Assembly (NCBI GenBank): GCA_004017535.1
Contig: SAJS01000004.1
Location: forward strand, 366,458 to 430,457
DNA length: 64,000 nucleotides
From: Mesorhizobium sp.
Lineage (GTDB): Bacteria; Pseudomonadota; Alphaproteobacteria; Rhizobiales; Rhizobiaceae
Reading direction: 5' to 3'
Below, piece by piece: positions 41,604 through 49,584 of the stretch. A model generated the notes under the pieces. It saw nothing but the letters and a program-made list of their open reading frames with translations. It did no database searches and had not been told where the DNA came from. The stretch's first letter is position 1, and each line of letters opens with the position of its first letter. The translations under genes and the position numbers were made by a program.

Positions 41604-44174
41604 ATGCAGGGAAAAATATCGTCTCAACCGACGGACGAGCCAGTCGGACAGACGCCGGGGGAGCAGAACGAACTCCATGGGAATGGGATGAAGTTCTCGT
41701 CGACCGATGCCGGTCCGCGTCTGATAGGGATGGTCTGGCCCTTCGTCGCGGTGGTCCTGATCCAGGCGCTGGTCGCAACCCTCAGCCTTCACACATTATC
41801 GGCGGTCCGCGCCTATGTCGGCGGCGAAAGCCAATGGTCGAAAGGCCAGAAGCACGCAATTTACTTCCTGAACCTCTATGCCGATACTGGCCAGCAGGAA
41901 TATTTCAACGAATATCGTCAAGCGATTGCCGTGCCGCTCGCCGATCGCGCCGCTCGGCTGGCGCTCGAACAGGCCGAGCCCAACATGAATGCGGCCCGGC
42001 TTGGCTTTCTCGGCGGCAACAACCACCCCGACGATGTTGACGGCCTGATCCGGCTGTTCCGGAATTTTCGCCGCGTCAGCTATCTCGACACCGCGATCCG
42101 CCACTGGACGGATGCCGACGAGATGATCCTGGCCATCGAAGGACTTGGCGATGACATGCATCGAAGGCTTGAGCAGGGCCCGGCATCCGCGGCTGAGATC
42201 AGCCTCTGGAAGGCGCAAATCCACCAGCTCGACCGCCAGATCGGGCCGCTGGCCAAGGCCTTTTCCGACAGCCTCGGCGAGGGATCGCGCTTCATCAAGA
42301 TGGCGCTGACGGCGGCCAATCTCGCCACCGCCGCCCTGCTTATCCTGCTCGTCGTCTGGCGCACGCGCAAGCTGATGATACAGCGGCAGGCGTTTCAGAG
42401 CGCCCTCAACGCCGAGCGCGAGCGTGCCCAGATCACGCTGGCCTCGATCGGCCAGTCCGTCATCAGCACCGATGCCGAGGGGCGGCTTGACTATATGAAT
42501 GCCGGGGCGGAGCGGCTGCTTGCCTGTTCTCTGGCGGCAGCCAGGGGCAGGCCCATCGCCTCGTTGTTCCGGCTTGTCGACAAGGACAGCGGCGTCGAGG
42601 AGACCGATCTGATCGCGCGCCTGCTGGCAGGCGAGCCGCGCCGCTCCAATGTGCGCCCGCAGCTCCTGGAGCGTCCCGACAGCTCGGTCGTGCCGGTGGC
42701 GCTGAATGGCGCGCCGCTGATCGTTTCAGGCCAGATCCTCGGCTGTGTCGTGGCCCTGCACGACATGACGCGCGAGCAGGATTATATCGAGCGCCTGTCG
42801 TGGCAGGCATCGCATGATGCGCTGACCGGTCTCGTCAACCGCCGCGACTTCGAGAACCGGCTGGCGGGCGCGATCTCCGAAGCGCCGGAAAGGTCGCGCA
42901 GGCACGCGCTGATGTATCTCGACCTCGACCAGTTCAAGCTGGTCAACGACACATGCGGCCATGCCGCCGGCGACCAGCTGCTGCGCCAGATCTCGGTGCT
43001 GCTCGCCAACGAGCTGCCGCCCGGCGACATCCTGGCCAGGCTGGGCGGCGACGAGTTCGGCGTGCTGCTCTTCGATTGCGATGCCGACTGTGCCGCCGCA
43101 ACCGCCGAACGGCTGCGCGCCACGGTCCAGGACCTGCATTTCTCCTGGGACGGGCGTCCCTTCAACATCAGCGTCAGCATCGGCATGGTGGAAGTCGCCA
43201 ACGTCGGCATGACGCTGGAGGAGGTGCTGCGCGCAGCCGACGTCGCCTGCTACATGGCGAAGGAAAAGGGCCGCAACCGCATCCATTTCCACAGCGAAGG
43301 CGACACCGCGCTGCGCGAGCGCTTCGGCGAGATGGCCTGGGTGCAGCGTCTGCACGCCGCGCTGGATCAGAACCGCTTCAGGCTGCATGCGCAAGAGATC
43401 GCGCCCCTGGGGGACGATATCCCGGAGCAGGGCGCACATATCGAAATCCTGCTTAGGCTGACCGACGAGGACGGCAGCTTCGTCACACCGCAGAGCTTCA
43501 TCCCAGCGGCCGAGCGCTACGGATTGATGCCGGCGATCGACCGCTGGGTGGTGCGCAACACCTTCGCCACCTTGGCGGCCAGGCACGCCGACCCGCACGC
43601 GACCCCGATATCCACCTGCGCGATCAACCTCTCCGGCGCCACCTTCGGCGACGAGACCTTCCTCGGCTTCATGCGCGAGCAGTTCGCCGCGCACGCCATC
43701 GCGCCCGAAACGATCTGTCTGGAGATCACCGAGACCAGCGCCATCGCCAATCTTTCCGAAGCCATGCGCTTCATCGCCGATCTGCGCGGGCTTGGCTGCC
43801 GCTTCGCGCTCGACGATTTCGGCTCCGGCATGTCGTCCTTCGCCTATCTGAAGCATTTGCCGGTCGACTACCTCAAGATCGATGGCAGCTTCGTCAAGGA
43901 CATGCTCGACGACCGCATCGACCGCGCGATGGTCGAGATGATCCATCACATCGGCAAGGTGACGGGAAAACGCACCATCGCCGAATTCGTCGAAAGCGAC
44001 GGCATCCTCGACGCCCTGAAAGCGATCGGCGTCGACTATGCGCAGGGCTATGCGATTGCGCGGCCCCAGCCATTCGACGCAGCCACGGTGCTGCGCGGCA
44101 ATCGCAGCGAGCGCGATGCAACGACGGATGGATGGGAGACTTTGGCGCGGACGCTGCGCCGCAAAGCGGGCTAA
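41604..44174 (+). CDS. Membrane-bound PAS-GGDEF-EAL protein (c-di-GMP turnover)
   Basis: This 856-residue signalling protein has membrane helices near residues 45-65 and 230-252 that bracket a periplasmic sensor region. A PAS domain follows (about 268-390, QSVISTDAEGRLDYMNAGAE), then a GGDEF domain with an intact GGDEF motif near 481-485, then an EAL domain. In the EAL domain the motif is EIL near residue 614, but ITETSAI, DDFGSGMSSFAYLK (near 738) and the KIDGSF lysine are present, so phosphodiesterase activity remains plausible. It may make or degrade c-di-GMP. A second start at 41688 is possible. It stands alone, with a GNAT gene convergent at its end. Confidence 0.9.
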   Translation: MQGKISSQPTDEPVGQTPGEQNELHGNGMKFSSTDAGPRLIGMVWPFVAVVLIQALVATLSLHTLSAVRAYVGGESQWSKGQKHAIYFLNLYADTGQQEYFNEYRQAIAVPLADRAARLALEQAEPNMNAARLGFLGGNNHPDDVDGLIRLFRNFRRVSYLDTAIRHWTDADEMILAIEGLGDDMHRRLEQGPASAAEISLWKAQIHQLDRQIGPLAKAFSDSLGEGSRFIKMALTAANLATAALLILLVVWRTRKLMIQRQAFQSALNAERERAQITLASIGQSVISTDAEGRLDYMNAGAERLLACSLAAARGRPIASLFRLVDKDSGVEETDLIARLLAGEPRRSNVRPQLLERPDSSVVPVALNGAPLIVSGQILGCVVALHDMTREQDYIERLSWQASHDALTGLVNRRDFENRLAGAISEAPERSRRHALMYLDLDQFKLVNDTCGHAAGDQLLRQISVLLANELPPGDILARLGGDEFGVLLFDCDADCAAATAERLRATVQDLHFSWDGRPFNISVSIGMVEVANVGMTLEEVLRAADVACYMAKEKGRNRIHFHSEGDTALRERFGEMAWVQRLHAALDQNRFRLHAQEIAPLGDDIPEQGAHIEILLRLTDEDGSFVTPQSFIPAAERYGLMPAIDRWVVRNTFATLAARHADPHATPISTCAINLSGATFGDETFLGFMREQFAAHAIAPETICLEITETSAIANLSEAMRFIADLRGLGCRFALDDFGSGMSSFAYLKHLPVDYLKIDGSFVKDMLDDRIDRAMVEMIHHIGKVTGKRTIAEFVESDGILDALKAIGVDYAQGYAIARPQPFDAATVLRGNRSERDATTDGWETLARTLRRKAG

Positions 44175-44175
44175 T

Positions 44176-44730
44176 CTAGGCGACAATTCCTCCGACCCGC
44201 CGTTCCAGCAGGATCGTCGGCTTCTCGTGATAGGTGGTCCGCAGAATCTCTCCATAGCCGTTCTTTTCGGCGACCTTCAGCGAAGCGCCGTTTTCCGGAT
44301 CGATGATGCAGACGGTTCTCGCTTGTCCCAACGCCTCGTCGCTCCAGGCGACGATCCGCCCGACAACCTCGCTCGCAAGCCCCCGGCCTTGCGCCTCCGT
44401 GGCCAGGGCCCAGCCGGCTTCCGGCACGCCTTCGATCGAAGGTTCGATCTCGCGCTTCAGATCATGGAAGCCGGCCTCGCCGATGAAGCGCCCCGTCGCC
44501 TTGTCCTCGATCGCCCAGAAGCCGTAGCCGATCAGCGACCACAGGCCGGCATGGCGCAGGAAGCGCATCCAGCTTTCCTCGCGCGTGCGCGGTTTGCCGC
44601 CGATGAAACGGGTCACCGCAGGTTCCGCCCATATGGCGGCATATGTCTCGAAATCGGCCGGACGATGCGGCCGCAGGATAGTCCGCGCCGTTTCGAGGAT
44701 CGGCACGCCAGCTTCCGTCTTGATGCTCAT
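44176..44730 (-). CDS. GNAT-family acetyltransferase (RimJ/RimL type)
   Basis: This 184-residue N-acetyltransferase begins with the typical LETARTILRPHRPADFETYAA. The acetyl-CoA-binding stretch is EAQGRGLASEVVGRIVAW, and the end has NGASLKVAEKNGYGEI, as in RimJ/RimL-like ribosomal or small-molecule acetyltransferases. The ATG at 44730 has a GAGGAG box. The substrate is not predictable. Its stop is two bases from that of the convergent GGDEF/EAL gene. Confidence 0.88.
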   Translation of the reverse strand: MSIKTEAGVPILETARTILRPHRPADFETYAAIWAEPAVTRFIGGKPRTREESWMRFLRHAGLWSLIGYGFWAIEDKATGRFIGEAGFHDLKREIEPSIEGVPEAGWALATEAQGRGLASEVVGRIVAWSDEALGQARTVCIIDPENGASLKVAEKNGYGEILRTTYHEKPTILLERRVGGIVA

Positions 44731-44758
44731 GGCACTCCTCTCGTTGAGACGGCAGCGC

Positions 44759-44800
44759 TTAGTGTGTTTCACCGTTTCGCGAAACGGTGAAACACACTAA
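44759..44800. repeat. Perfect 42-bp palindrome
   Basis: Positions 44759-44779 (ttagtgtgtttcaccgtttc then g) are followed immediately by their exact reverse complement, ending at 44800, with no spacer. It lies in the divergent gap between the GNAT gene and the DUF2214 gene, 11 bases before a family A repeat. It could form a strong cruciform or RNA hairpin. Confidence 0.9.
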
Positions 44801-44811
44801 CTCTTTGTTTT

Positions 44812-44862
44812 CACGCAATTCCGGACGGAAAACCGCTCACACTTTTCCTGGAATTGCTTTAG
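44812..44862. repeat. Intergenic repeat family A, copy 4 (inverted orientation)
   Basis: Read on the minus strand this is gcaattccaggaaaagtgtg, then agcggttttccg and tccggaattgcgtg, the cleanest copy of family A. It directly follows the 42-bp palindrome. Confidence 0.85.
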
Positions 44863-45008
44863 CAAACCGGCGCCCCCAGGGAAGGGCCAGGGTCGGCCGG
44901 GATCATCCTCCAGCGCAACGATTTCGCCGCCTGGGAATCCTGACCGATGATGCTACTCTTCTGACACAGTATCCAGCCGCATCGCGGCCGCCAGGCGCAG
45001 GCAAGAAC

Positions 45009-45464
45009 ATGGACACCACTGACCTTGTATTGGCCATTCTCCATCACCTGCTGGTGTTCTCGCTGGCCGGCATCATCGGCGCCGAGTTCGTGCTGGTGCG
45101 CGGCGATCTGGGTGCGGCGACGCTGAAGCGCCTTGCCGGCATTGACCGCCACTACGGCATCATCGCCGCGCTGATCATCATCGTCGGCGTCTGCCGTGTG
45201 TTCTTCGGCCTGAGGGGTTGGGAATTCTACGTCTACAATTGGGTGTTCTGGGCAAAGATGGTTGCCTTCGCCGCCGTCGGCCTGCTGTCGATCGTGCCCA
45301 CACTCCGCTTCCTCTCGTGGAACAGGCAGGCGAACGGCAATCCGTCTTTCGCCGTGCCGGCGGCGGAACTAGCCTCGGTGAAGAACTATGTCCGCGCCGA
45401 AGGCGTCATCTTCCTGCTCATTCCGGTCTTTGCCGCGGCCATGGCGCGCGGCTACGGCTATTAG
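45009..45464 (+). CDS. DUF2214 family membrane protein
   Basis: This 151-residue inner-membrane protein has four hydrophobic helices. It begins LAILHHLLVFSLAGIIGAEFVLVRGDL, with a typical Arg-rich loop and the central GVCRVFFGLRGWEFYVYN. The pattern matches the DUF2214 group, whose function is unknown. The ATG at 45009 (MDTTDLVL) was chosen since the in-frame upstream extension runs through the family A repeat. Its stop is 13 bases from that of the convergent nth. Confidence 0.82.
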   Translation: MDTTDLVLAILHHLLVFSLAGIIGAEFVLVRGDLGAATLKRLAGIDRHYGIIAALIIIVGVCRVFFGLRGWEFYVYNWVFWAKMVAFAAVGLLSIVPTLRFLSWNRQANGNPSFAVPAAELASVKNYVRAEGVIFLLIPVFAAAMARGYGY

Positions 45465-45477
45465 AGCCCAACCCGCT

Positions 45478-46284
45478 CTAGGCCTCGGCCGCAAACGTCT
45501 CATCCAGCGGCGCGATCGGCACCAGCGGCGCCGGAATGTCGGTGGTCTTTTCCTTCGACTTGCAGATATCGGCGATGACGCAGGCCGGGCAATCGGGCTT
45601 GCGCGCCTTGCAGACATAGCGGCCATGCAGGATCAGCCAGTGATGCGCATGTCGCATGAACTCGGCCGGGATGACCTTGAGCAGCCCCTGCTCGACCTGT
45701 TCCGGCGTCTTGCCGGGAGCGAGCCCGATCCGGTTGCCGATGCGGAAGATATGCGTGTCGACCGCCATCGTGTGCTGGCCGAAAGCGACGTTGAGCACGA
45801 CATTGGCGGTCTTGCGCCCGACGCCCGGCAGCTTCACCAGCTCGTCGCGATCCTGCGGCACCTGGCCCGCATGATCATCGATCAGCGCCTTCGACAGCGC
45901 GATCACGTTCTTCGCCTTGTTGCGCCACAGACCGATGGTGCGGATATAGTCGCCGATCTTGGCCTCGCCCAGCGCCAGCATCCTGGCTGGCGTGTCGGCA
46001 GCCGCGAACAATGCCTTGGTCGCCTTGTTGACGCCGGCGTCGGTCGCCTGCGCCGACAACACCACCGCGACCAGCAGGGTGAAGGCGTTGACATAGTCGA
46101 GCTCGCCTTTCGGCTCCGGCCGCTGCACGGAAAAGCGCCTGAAGATCTCATGCACCTCGGCGGCACTGTAGAGCGACCGGGAAGCGGCTTTTCGCGGCCG
46201 TGTATCAGTCGCCCGGCCGCCGCCGGCAGGGGCGGGTTGAGGCTTTTTGACAGCGATGGATTTTTTGGACTTGGGAGGCGCCAT
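45478..46284 (-). CDS. nth: Endonuclease III
   Basis: This is the base-excision repair enzyme that removes oxidised pyrimidines and nicks abasic sites. The helix-hairpin-helix motif LPGVGRKTANVVLN carries the catalytic Lys158, and Asp176 is in AVDTHIFR. The C-terminal [4Fe-4S] ligands are Cys225, Cys232, Cys235 and Cys241 (C-x6-C-x2-C-x5-C). From the ATG at 46284 it has 268 residues, with a basic, Pro-rich N-terminal extension of about 35 residues compared with the E. coli protein. It is divergent from the DUF2244 gene. Confidence 0.95.
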   Translation of the reverse strand: MAPPKSKKSIAVKKPQPAPAGGGRATDTRPRKAASRSLYSAAEVHEIFRRFSVQRPEPKGELDYVNAFTLLVAVVLSAQATDAGVNKATKALFAAADTPARMLALGEAKIGDYIRTIGLWRNKAKNVIALSKALIDDHAGQVPQDRDELVKLPGVGRKTANVVLNVAFGQHTMAVDTHIFRIGNRIGLAPGKTPEQVEQGLLKVIPAEFMRHAHHWLILHGRYVCKARKPDCPACVIADICKSKEKTTDIPAPLVPIAPLDETFAAEA

Positions 46285-46306
46285 GCCCTTCCTATAATAT
46301 TCCCTC

Positions 46307-46801
46307 ATGAGCGACACAAACGCGTCATTCGAAGCCGACCAGCCATTTTTCCAGGCCCTGCTGACGCCGCACCGCTCGCTCGGCCGGACCGGTTTCCTGA
46401 TCCTGATGGGGGCGCTTGTCTTCGGCTGGGCGGTCACCGGCGCGTTCTTCCTGGCGCATGGCGCCTGGCCGGTGTTCGGCTTCTTCGGCCTCGATGTGAT
46501 CGCCGTCTACATCGCTTTCCGCGCCAACTATCGCGCCGCGCGCGCCCGCGAGGAAATCACCGTATCGCGCACCAGCCTCGACATCCGCAAGACGGCGCCT
46601 TCCGGCCGCTCGGAAGCGCATCATTTCAACCCGTTCTGGACTCGGTTCTCGATCGCCCGCCACAGCGAAATCGGCATCACCAGGATGGCGGTCGAAGCGC
46701 AGGGCAAGAGCGTGGCGATCGGCGGCTTCCTCAATCCCGACGACCGCGAAAGCTTCGCCACCGCCTTTTCGCGCGCGCTGGCGACCGCCAAGACGCGCTG
46801 A
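46307..46801 (+). CDS. DUF2244 domain membrane protein
   Basis: This 164-residue protein has two closely spaced membrane helices (ILMGALVFGWAVTGAFFLAHG and FGFFGLDVIAVYIAFRANY) followed by a soluble strand-rich domain (EEITVSRTSLDIRKTAP). This is the layout of the DUF2244 family of alphaproteobacteria. Function is unknown. It is divergent from nth with a 22-base gap, a neighbourhood I believe is common in rhizobia, though I could not check this here. Confidence 0.85.
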   Translation: MSDTNASFEADQPFFQALLTPHRSLGRTGFLILMGALVFGWAVTGAFFLAHGAWPVFGFFGLDVIAVYIAFRANYRAARAREEITVSRTSLDIRKTAPSGRSEAHHFNPFWTRFSIARHSEIGITRMAVEAQGKSVAIGGFLNPDDRESFATAFSRALATAKTR

Positions 46802-47016
46802 CGCCTAGGCAAATCTGAACCGGTAGCGCAGCAACCTGCCGACCTTGCGCATGGCGGGGATAAGCCTCCAGAGGCCAACGAACAAGCGCGCGGACCAGCT
46901 CAGCCGCGCCCCTTGCTGCGGCTTGTAGGACGGTCTGGGTGCCGGCGTCAGGAAGGCAAGTTTCGGGTGGTTGCAAAGCTCTGCAAGACCGATATTCGCG
47001 CCAAGGAGATATTGCC

Positions 47017-47922
47017 ATGAACGCGCAGATGACCATGAATACGCAGATGAAGCCGATCGCGATCCTTGAGAACGACATCACCCCCGAAGGCAGCGACTAT
47101 GACGTCGTGCGCCGCGCCATCGAGAAGATCAGCCTCGATTATCGCGACCAGCCTTCGCTGGAGGTGCTGGCCGAGGAAGTCGGCGAGACGCCGACCGGTC
47201 TGCAGAAGCTGTTCACCCGCTGGGCCGGCCTGTCGCCGAAAGCCTTTCTGCAGGCGGTGACGCTCGACCACGCGCGCAGGCTGCTCGATTCCGGCATGCC
47301 GCTGCTGGAGACCTCGTTCGAGCTCGGCATGTCCGGCCCCGGCCGGCTGCACGACCTCTTCGTCACACATGAGGCGATGTCGCCCGGCGACTACAAGACG
47401 CGGGGCGCTGGCCTCGCTATTCGCTACGGCTACCACATCTCGCCTTTCGGCATCGCGCTGATCATGGTCACCGACCGCGGCCTCGCCGGCCTCGCCTTCT
47501 GCGATGCCGGCGGCGAGCGGACTGCCTTCGCAGACATGTCCGGTCGCTGGCCGAACGCGACCTATGTCGAGGACATGTCGGCCACCCAGGCTTACGCCGC
47601 GCGTGTCTTCGACCCGACGAAGTGGCGCGCCGACCAGCCGCTGCGCGTGGTGATGATCGGCACCGATTTCCAGCTGCGCGTCTGGGAAGCCTTGCTGCGC
47701 ATCCCGATGGGCAGGGCCTGCACCTATTCCTCGATCGCGGCGAGTATCGGCGCGCCAAGCGCCAGCCGGGCCGTCGGCGCGGCCGTGGGCGCCAACCCGA
47801 TGTCCTTCGTGGTGCCCTGCCATCGGGCGCTGGGCAAGTCGGGCGCACTCACCGGTTACCACTGGGGTCTGACGCGCAAACGCGCCATCCTCGGCTGGGA
47901 AGCGGGGCAAGTGGGTTCCTGA
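47017..47922 (+). CDS. ada: AraC-type HTH plus O6-alkylguanine-DNA alkyltransferase (Ada-like, no N-terminal Ada domain)
   Basis: This 301-residue protein has an AraC-type DNA-binding domain (about 30-130, LAEEVGETPTGLQKLFTRWAG) fused to a methylguanine-DNA methyltransferase domain. The latter has the acceptor motif PCHRALG (Cys near residue 268) and the later SGALTGYHWG. The enzyme moves alkyl groups from O6-guanine to its cysteine. The zinc-binding N-terminal Ada domain, which senses methylphosphotriesters, is missing. It may therefore repair and bind DNA without the usual Ada sensing step. The ATG at 47017 has an AAGGAG box. A hairpin with a T-rich tail follows at 48020. Confidence 0.9.
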   Translation: MNAQMTMNTQMKPIAILENDITPEGSDYDVVRRAIEKISLDYRDQPSLEVLAEEVGETPTGLQKLFTRWAGLSPKAFLQAVTLDHARRLLDSGMPLLETSFELGMSGPGRLHDLFVTHEAMSPGDYKTRGAGLAIRYGYHISPFGIALIMVTDRGLAGLAFCDAGGERTAFADMSGRWPNATYVEDMSATQAYAARVFDPTKWRADQPLRVVMIGTDFQLRVWEALLRIPMGRACTYSSIAASIGAPSASRAVGAAVGANPMSFVVPCHRALGKSGALTGYHWGLTRKRAILGWEAGQVGS

Positions 47923-48019
47923 AACAATCGATTTTTTTGGCGTACCGTTGCGAGAAACCGCATAGCGTAATATAAATCGATACAGCCTAAATAAACCCAG
48001 CGACATATTTACAAAATAC

Positions 48020-48055
48020 AACCGGTGACAACCTGTGGTTATGGCCGGTTTTCTT
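48020..48055 (+). terminator. Probable rho-independent terminator downstream of the ada-like gene
   Basis: AACCGG and CCGGTT pair, with an inner AACC/GGTT stem around a TGT loop and an internal loop between them, followed by TTCTT. It lies about 100 bases past the ada-like stop and upstream of the CtrA-type box. The T tract is short, so the call is moderate. Confidence 0.5.
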
Positions 48056-48082
48056 GCAAGTTGCTTCCCGGCGTTATTTTAC

Positions 48083-48098
48083 TTAACGCTAAATTAAC
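48083..48098 (+). promoter_or_regulatory. CtrA binding box upstream of the pilin-like cluster
   Basis: TTAACGCTAAATTAAC fits the full CtrA consensus TTAA-N7-TTAAC exactly. It lies 64 bases before the start codon at 48162, the usual promoter distance. CtrA is the cell-cycle master regulator of alphaproteobacteria and controls pili and flagella in relatives. Confidence 0.75.
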
Positions 48099-48161
48099 CA
48101 CGATAAAGGGAAGATGACCCGACGTTGAGCCGGCACCATCCGGCTCGAAGGAGGGGTCTCA

Positions 48162-48632
48162 ATGAAATTCGCTCGCGCCGCAATGGCAGCAGGCCTGCTG
48201 GCCGCCTGTGCCAGCCAGACGGCATCGGCCGCCACCGGAAACGTGCTTTTCAACGGCACGATCACCGCGACTTGCACCATCACGATCAACTCCAACGGCA
48301 CGATGACCGTGAGCAGCAATCTTCAGTCGCTGAGCTCGCACAATGCCGGCGGCTCGGCAGGCAGCGCTCAGGTCGACACGACGGGCGGCGTCTCGCTCAG
48401 CGTGGACCCGGTAACCACTACGACCGTGCCGGCATCGGACACGACGGCGACGACATGGACGCCGACCTTCGCCACTTCAGGCGCGCAGACGATTGCCGAA
48501 ACCGGCACCGCGACCGCGCTGACGGTACCCGGCACATCGACGGTCGCGGTCAATCTCGCCGGCACCAAGAGCGGCACGAACCGGTTCTCCGCCGGCAACT
48601 ACCAGGCAACGGTGACGCTGCGCTGCGAATAA
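48162..48632 (+). CDS. Secreted pilin-like/spore-coat-U-like subunit A
   Basis: This 156-residue exported protein has a signal peptide of about 24 residues (AMAAGLLAACASQTASA). The mature part is rich in Thr, Ser and Ala, strand-rich, with one Cys near the start (TATCTITIN) and one at the end (SAGNYQATVTLRCE). The final xGNYxxxVTxRCE pattern resembles DUF4402 or spore-coat-U-like secreted subunits. A GAAGGAGGGG ribosome site precedes the ATG. It is first in a four-gene run with a CtrA box upstream. The fibre-subunit role is inferred from the fold pattern and context. Confidence 0.72.
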   Translation: MKFARAAMAAGLLAACASQTASAATGNVLFNGTITATCTITINSNGTMTVSSNLQSLSSHNAGGSAGSAQVDTTGGVSLSVDPVTTTTVPASDTTATTWTPTFATSGAQTIAETGTATALTVPGTSTVAVNLAGTKSGTNRFSAGNYQATVTLRCE

Positions 48633-48655
48633 TCCTCTGGCGAAAGGAGCGGTCC

Positions 48656-49048
48656 TTGAGAAGAATTGCGATGCTGGCGGCGGGCCTGATCGCCGCGCTG
48701 TCTCCCATTGCGGCGACCGGCCAGTCGATGACGCCGATGCGGGGCGAGGTGCGATCCTTCACCGATGCCTTCGCCGTCCGCGTCTTTCCGGGCAACCCGT
48801 ACAACCAGCGCATCCGCGTCGAGGTCCATGTCTACGACCAGGACTTCCAGCCCGTCGCGGCCAGGATCACGCCGAGCGCCTTCCTTCTGGCCGGCCAGGC
48901 GTCGCGCCCTGTCTTGGTGGTCGTCCCGTTCGACGGCGCGAACGAGCGTAAAGTGCGTATCTGTACCGAAAGTATCCCCTTTCCAAGCGAGCAGACCCAG
49001 ATAAGGGCACAGATATGCGGAAAGTTCTTCGGGCATCGCAGGTTCTGA
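48656..49048 (+). CDS. Exported PapD-like single-domain protein
   Basis: This 130-residue protein has an N-terminal signal peptide and one immunoglobulin-like domain. The stretch RKVRICTESIPF resembles the G-strand region of PapD-type pilus chaperones (RVCVESIP). Only one domain is present, where PapD chaperones have two. The start is a TTG at 48656 with a GGAG box 7 bases upstream. It is 23 bases after subunit A and overlaps the next gene by 34 bases, so it is in the same operon. A role in holding the subunits is inferred and unproven. Confidence 0.6.
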   Translation: MRRIAMLAAGLIAALSPIAATGQSMTPMRGEVRSFTDAFAVRVFPGNPYNQRIRVEVHVYDQDFQPVAARITPSAFLLAGQASRPVLVVVPFDGANERKVRICTESIPFPSEQTQIRAQICGKFFGHRRF

Positions 49049-49584
49049 CCTTGTCCTTGCTGCCCGCCCTGGCTCTCGTCAGTCGGGGACTTGCCGAGGA
49101 TATCCTGAACCTGAATCAGAACCAGACCGGTTTCAGCCTGCCCGGCGTCAGCTTGCCCCAGGGCCAGGACGAGGTTCATGCCAGCGACGGCACGACCTGC
49201 CGCTCGGCCGTTTCCGGCAGCGGCGCCTATCTCGACCTTGGCGTCATCCGCGGCAACAACTCCAGCAACCATACCAACAGCGACATCGCCACCTATGGCC
49301 GCGTGGTGATCCCGATCGGGCGGACGCCGAAACGCGTCGATTGCAGCCGCCTCTACGAGCTGGAAGTCGAGCGCCTGCAGATGGAATTGAAGCTCCTCAA
49401 AATGGGTCTCGGCACCGACGGCCAGACGACAGGGAGTGTGGCCGCCTCCCCGCCCCAGAACGCCGCGCCCCAAGCCAGTGCGGCGCAAGTCAGCGCGGCC
49501 CAAGTCAAATCAGCGGGATGGGCCAACGAGGGCTGGACCATCAGAGGCACGACCGGCAATGAGAAGAAAAAGAAACGGAAATAG
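49015..49584 (+). CDS. Exported protein with C-terminal helix, cluster member of unknown function
   Basis: This 189-residue protein starts at 49015 inside the end of the preceding gene. It has a signal peptide (residues about 8-27, ending LAEDIL), a central region with two cysteines (GTTCRSAVSGSGAYLDLGVI and VDCSRL), an amphipathic helix (YELEVERLQMELKLLKMGL) and a low-complexity Ala/Gln/Ser tail ending in a Lys run (EKKKKRK). I do not recognise the family. Its end overlaps the next gene by 26 bases. It might anchor or cap the proposed surface structure. Confidence 0.62.
   Translation: MRKVLRASQVLTLSLLPALALVSRGLAEDILNLNQNQTGFSLPGVSLPQGQDEVHASDGTTCRSAVSGSGAYLDLGVIRGNNSSNHTNSDIATYGRVVIPIGRTPKRVDCSRLYELEVERLQMELKLLKMGLGTDGQTTGSVAASPPQNAAPQASAAQVSAAQVKSAGWANEGWTIRGTTGNEKKKKRK

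Noticed and set aside
46805-46980. Minus-strand frame ending RYRFRFA between DUF2244 and ada-like genes
   Set aside because: It has no convincing start codon or ribosome site and no known family, so I could not support it as a gene.
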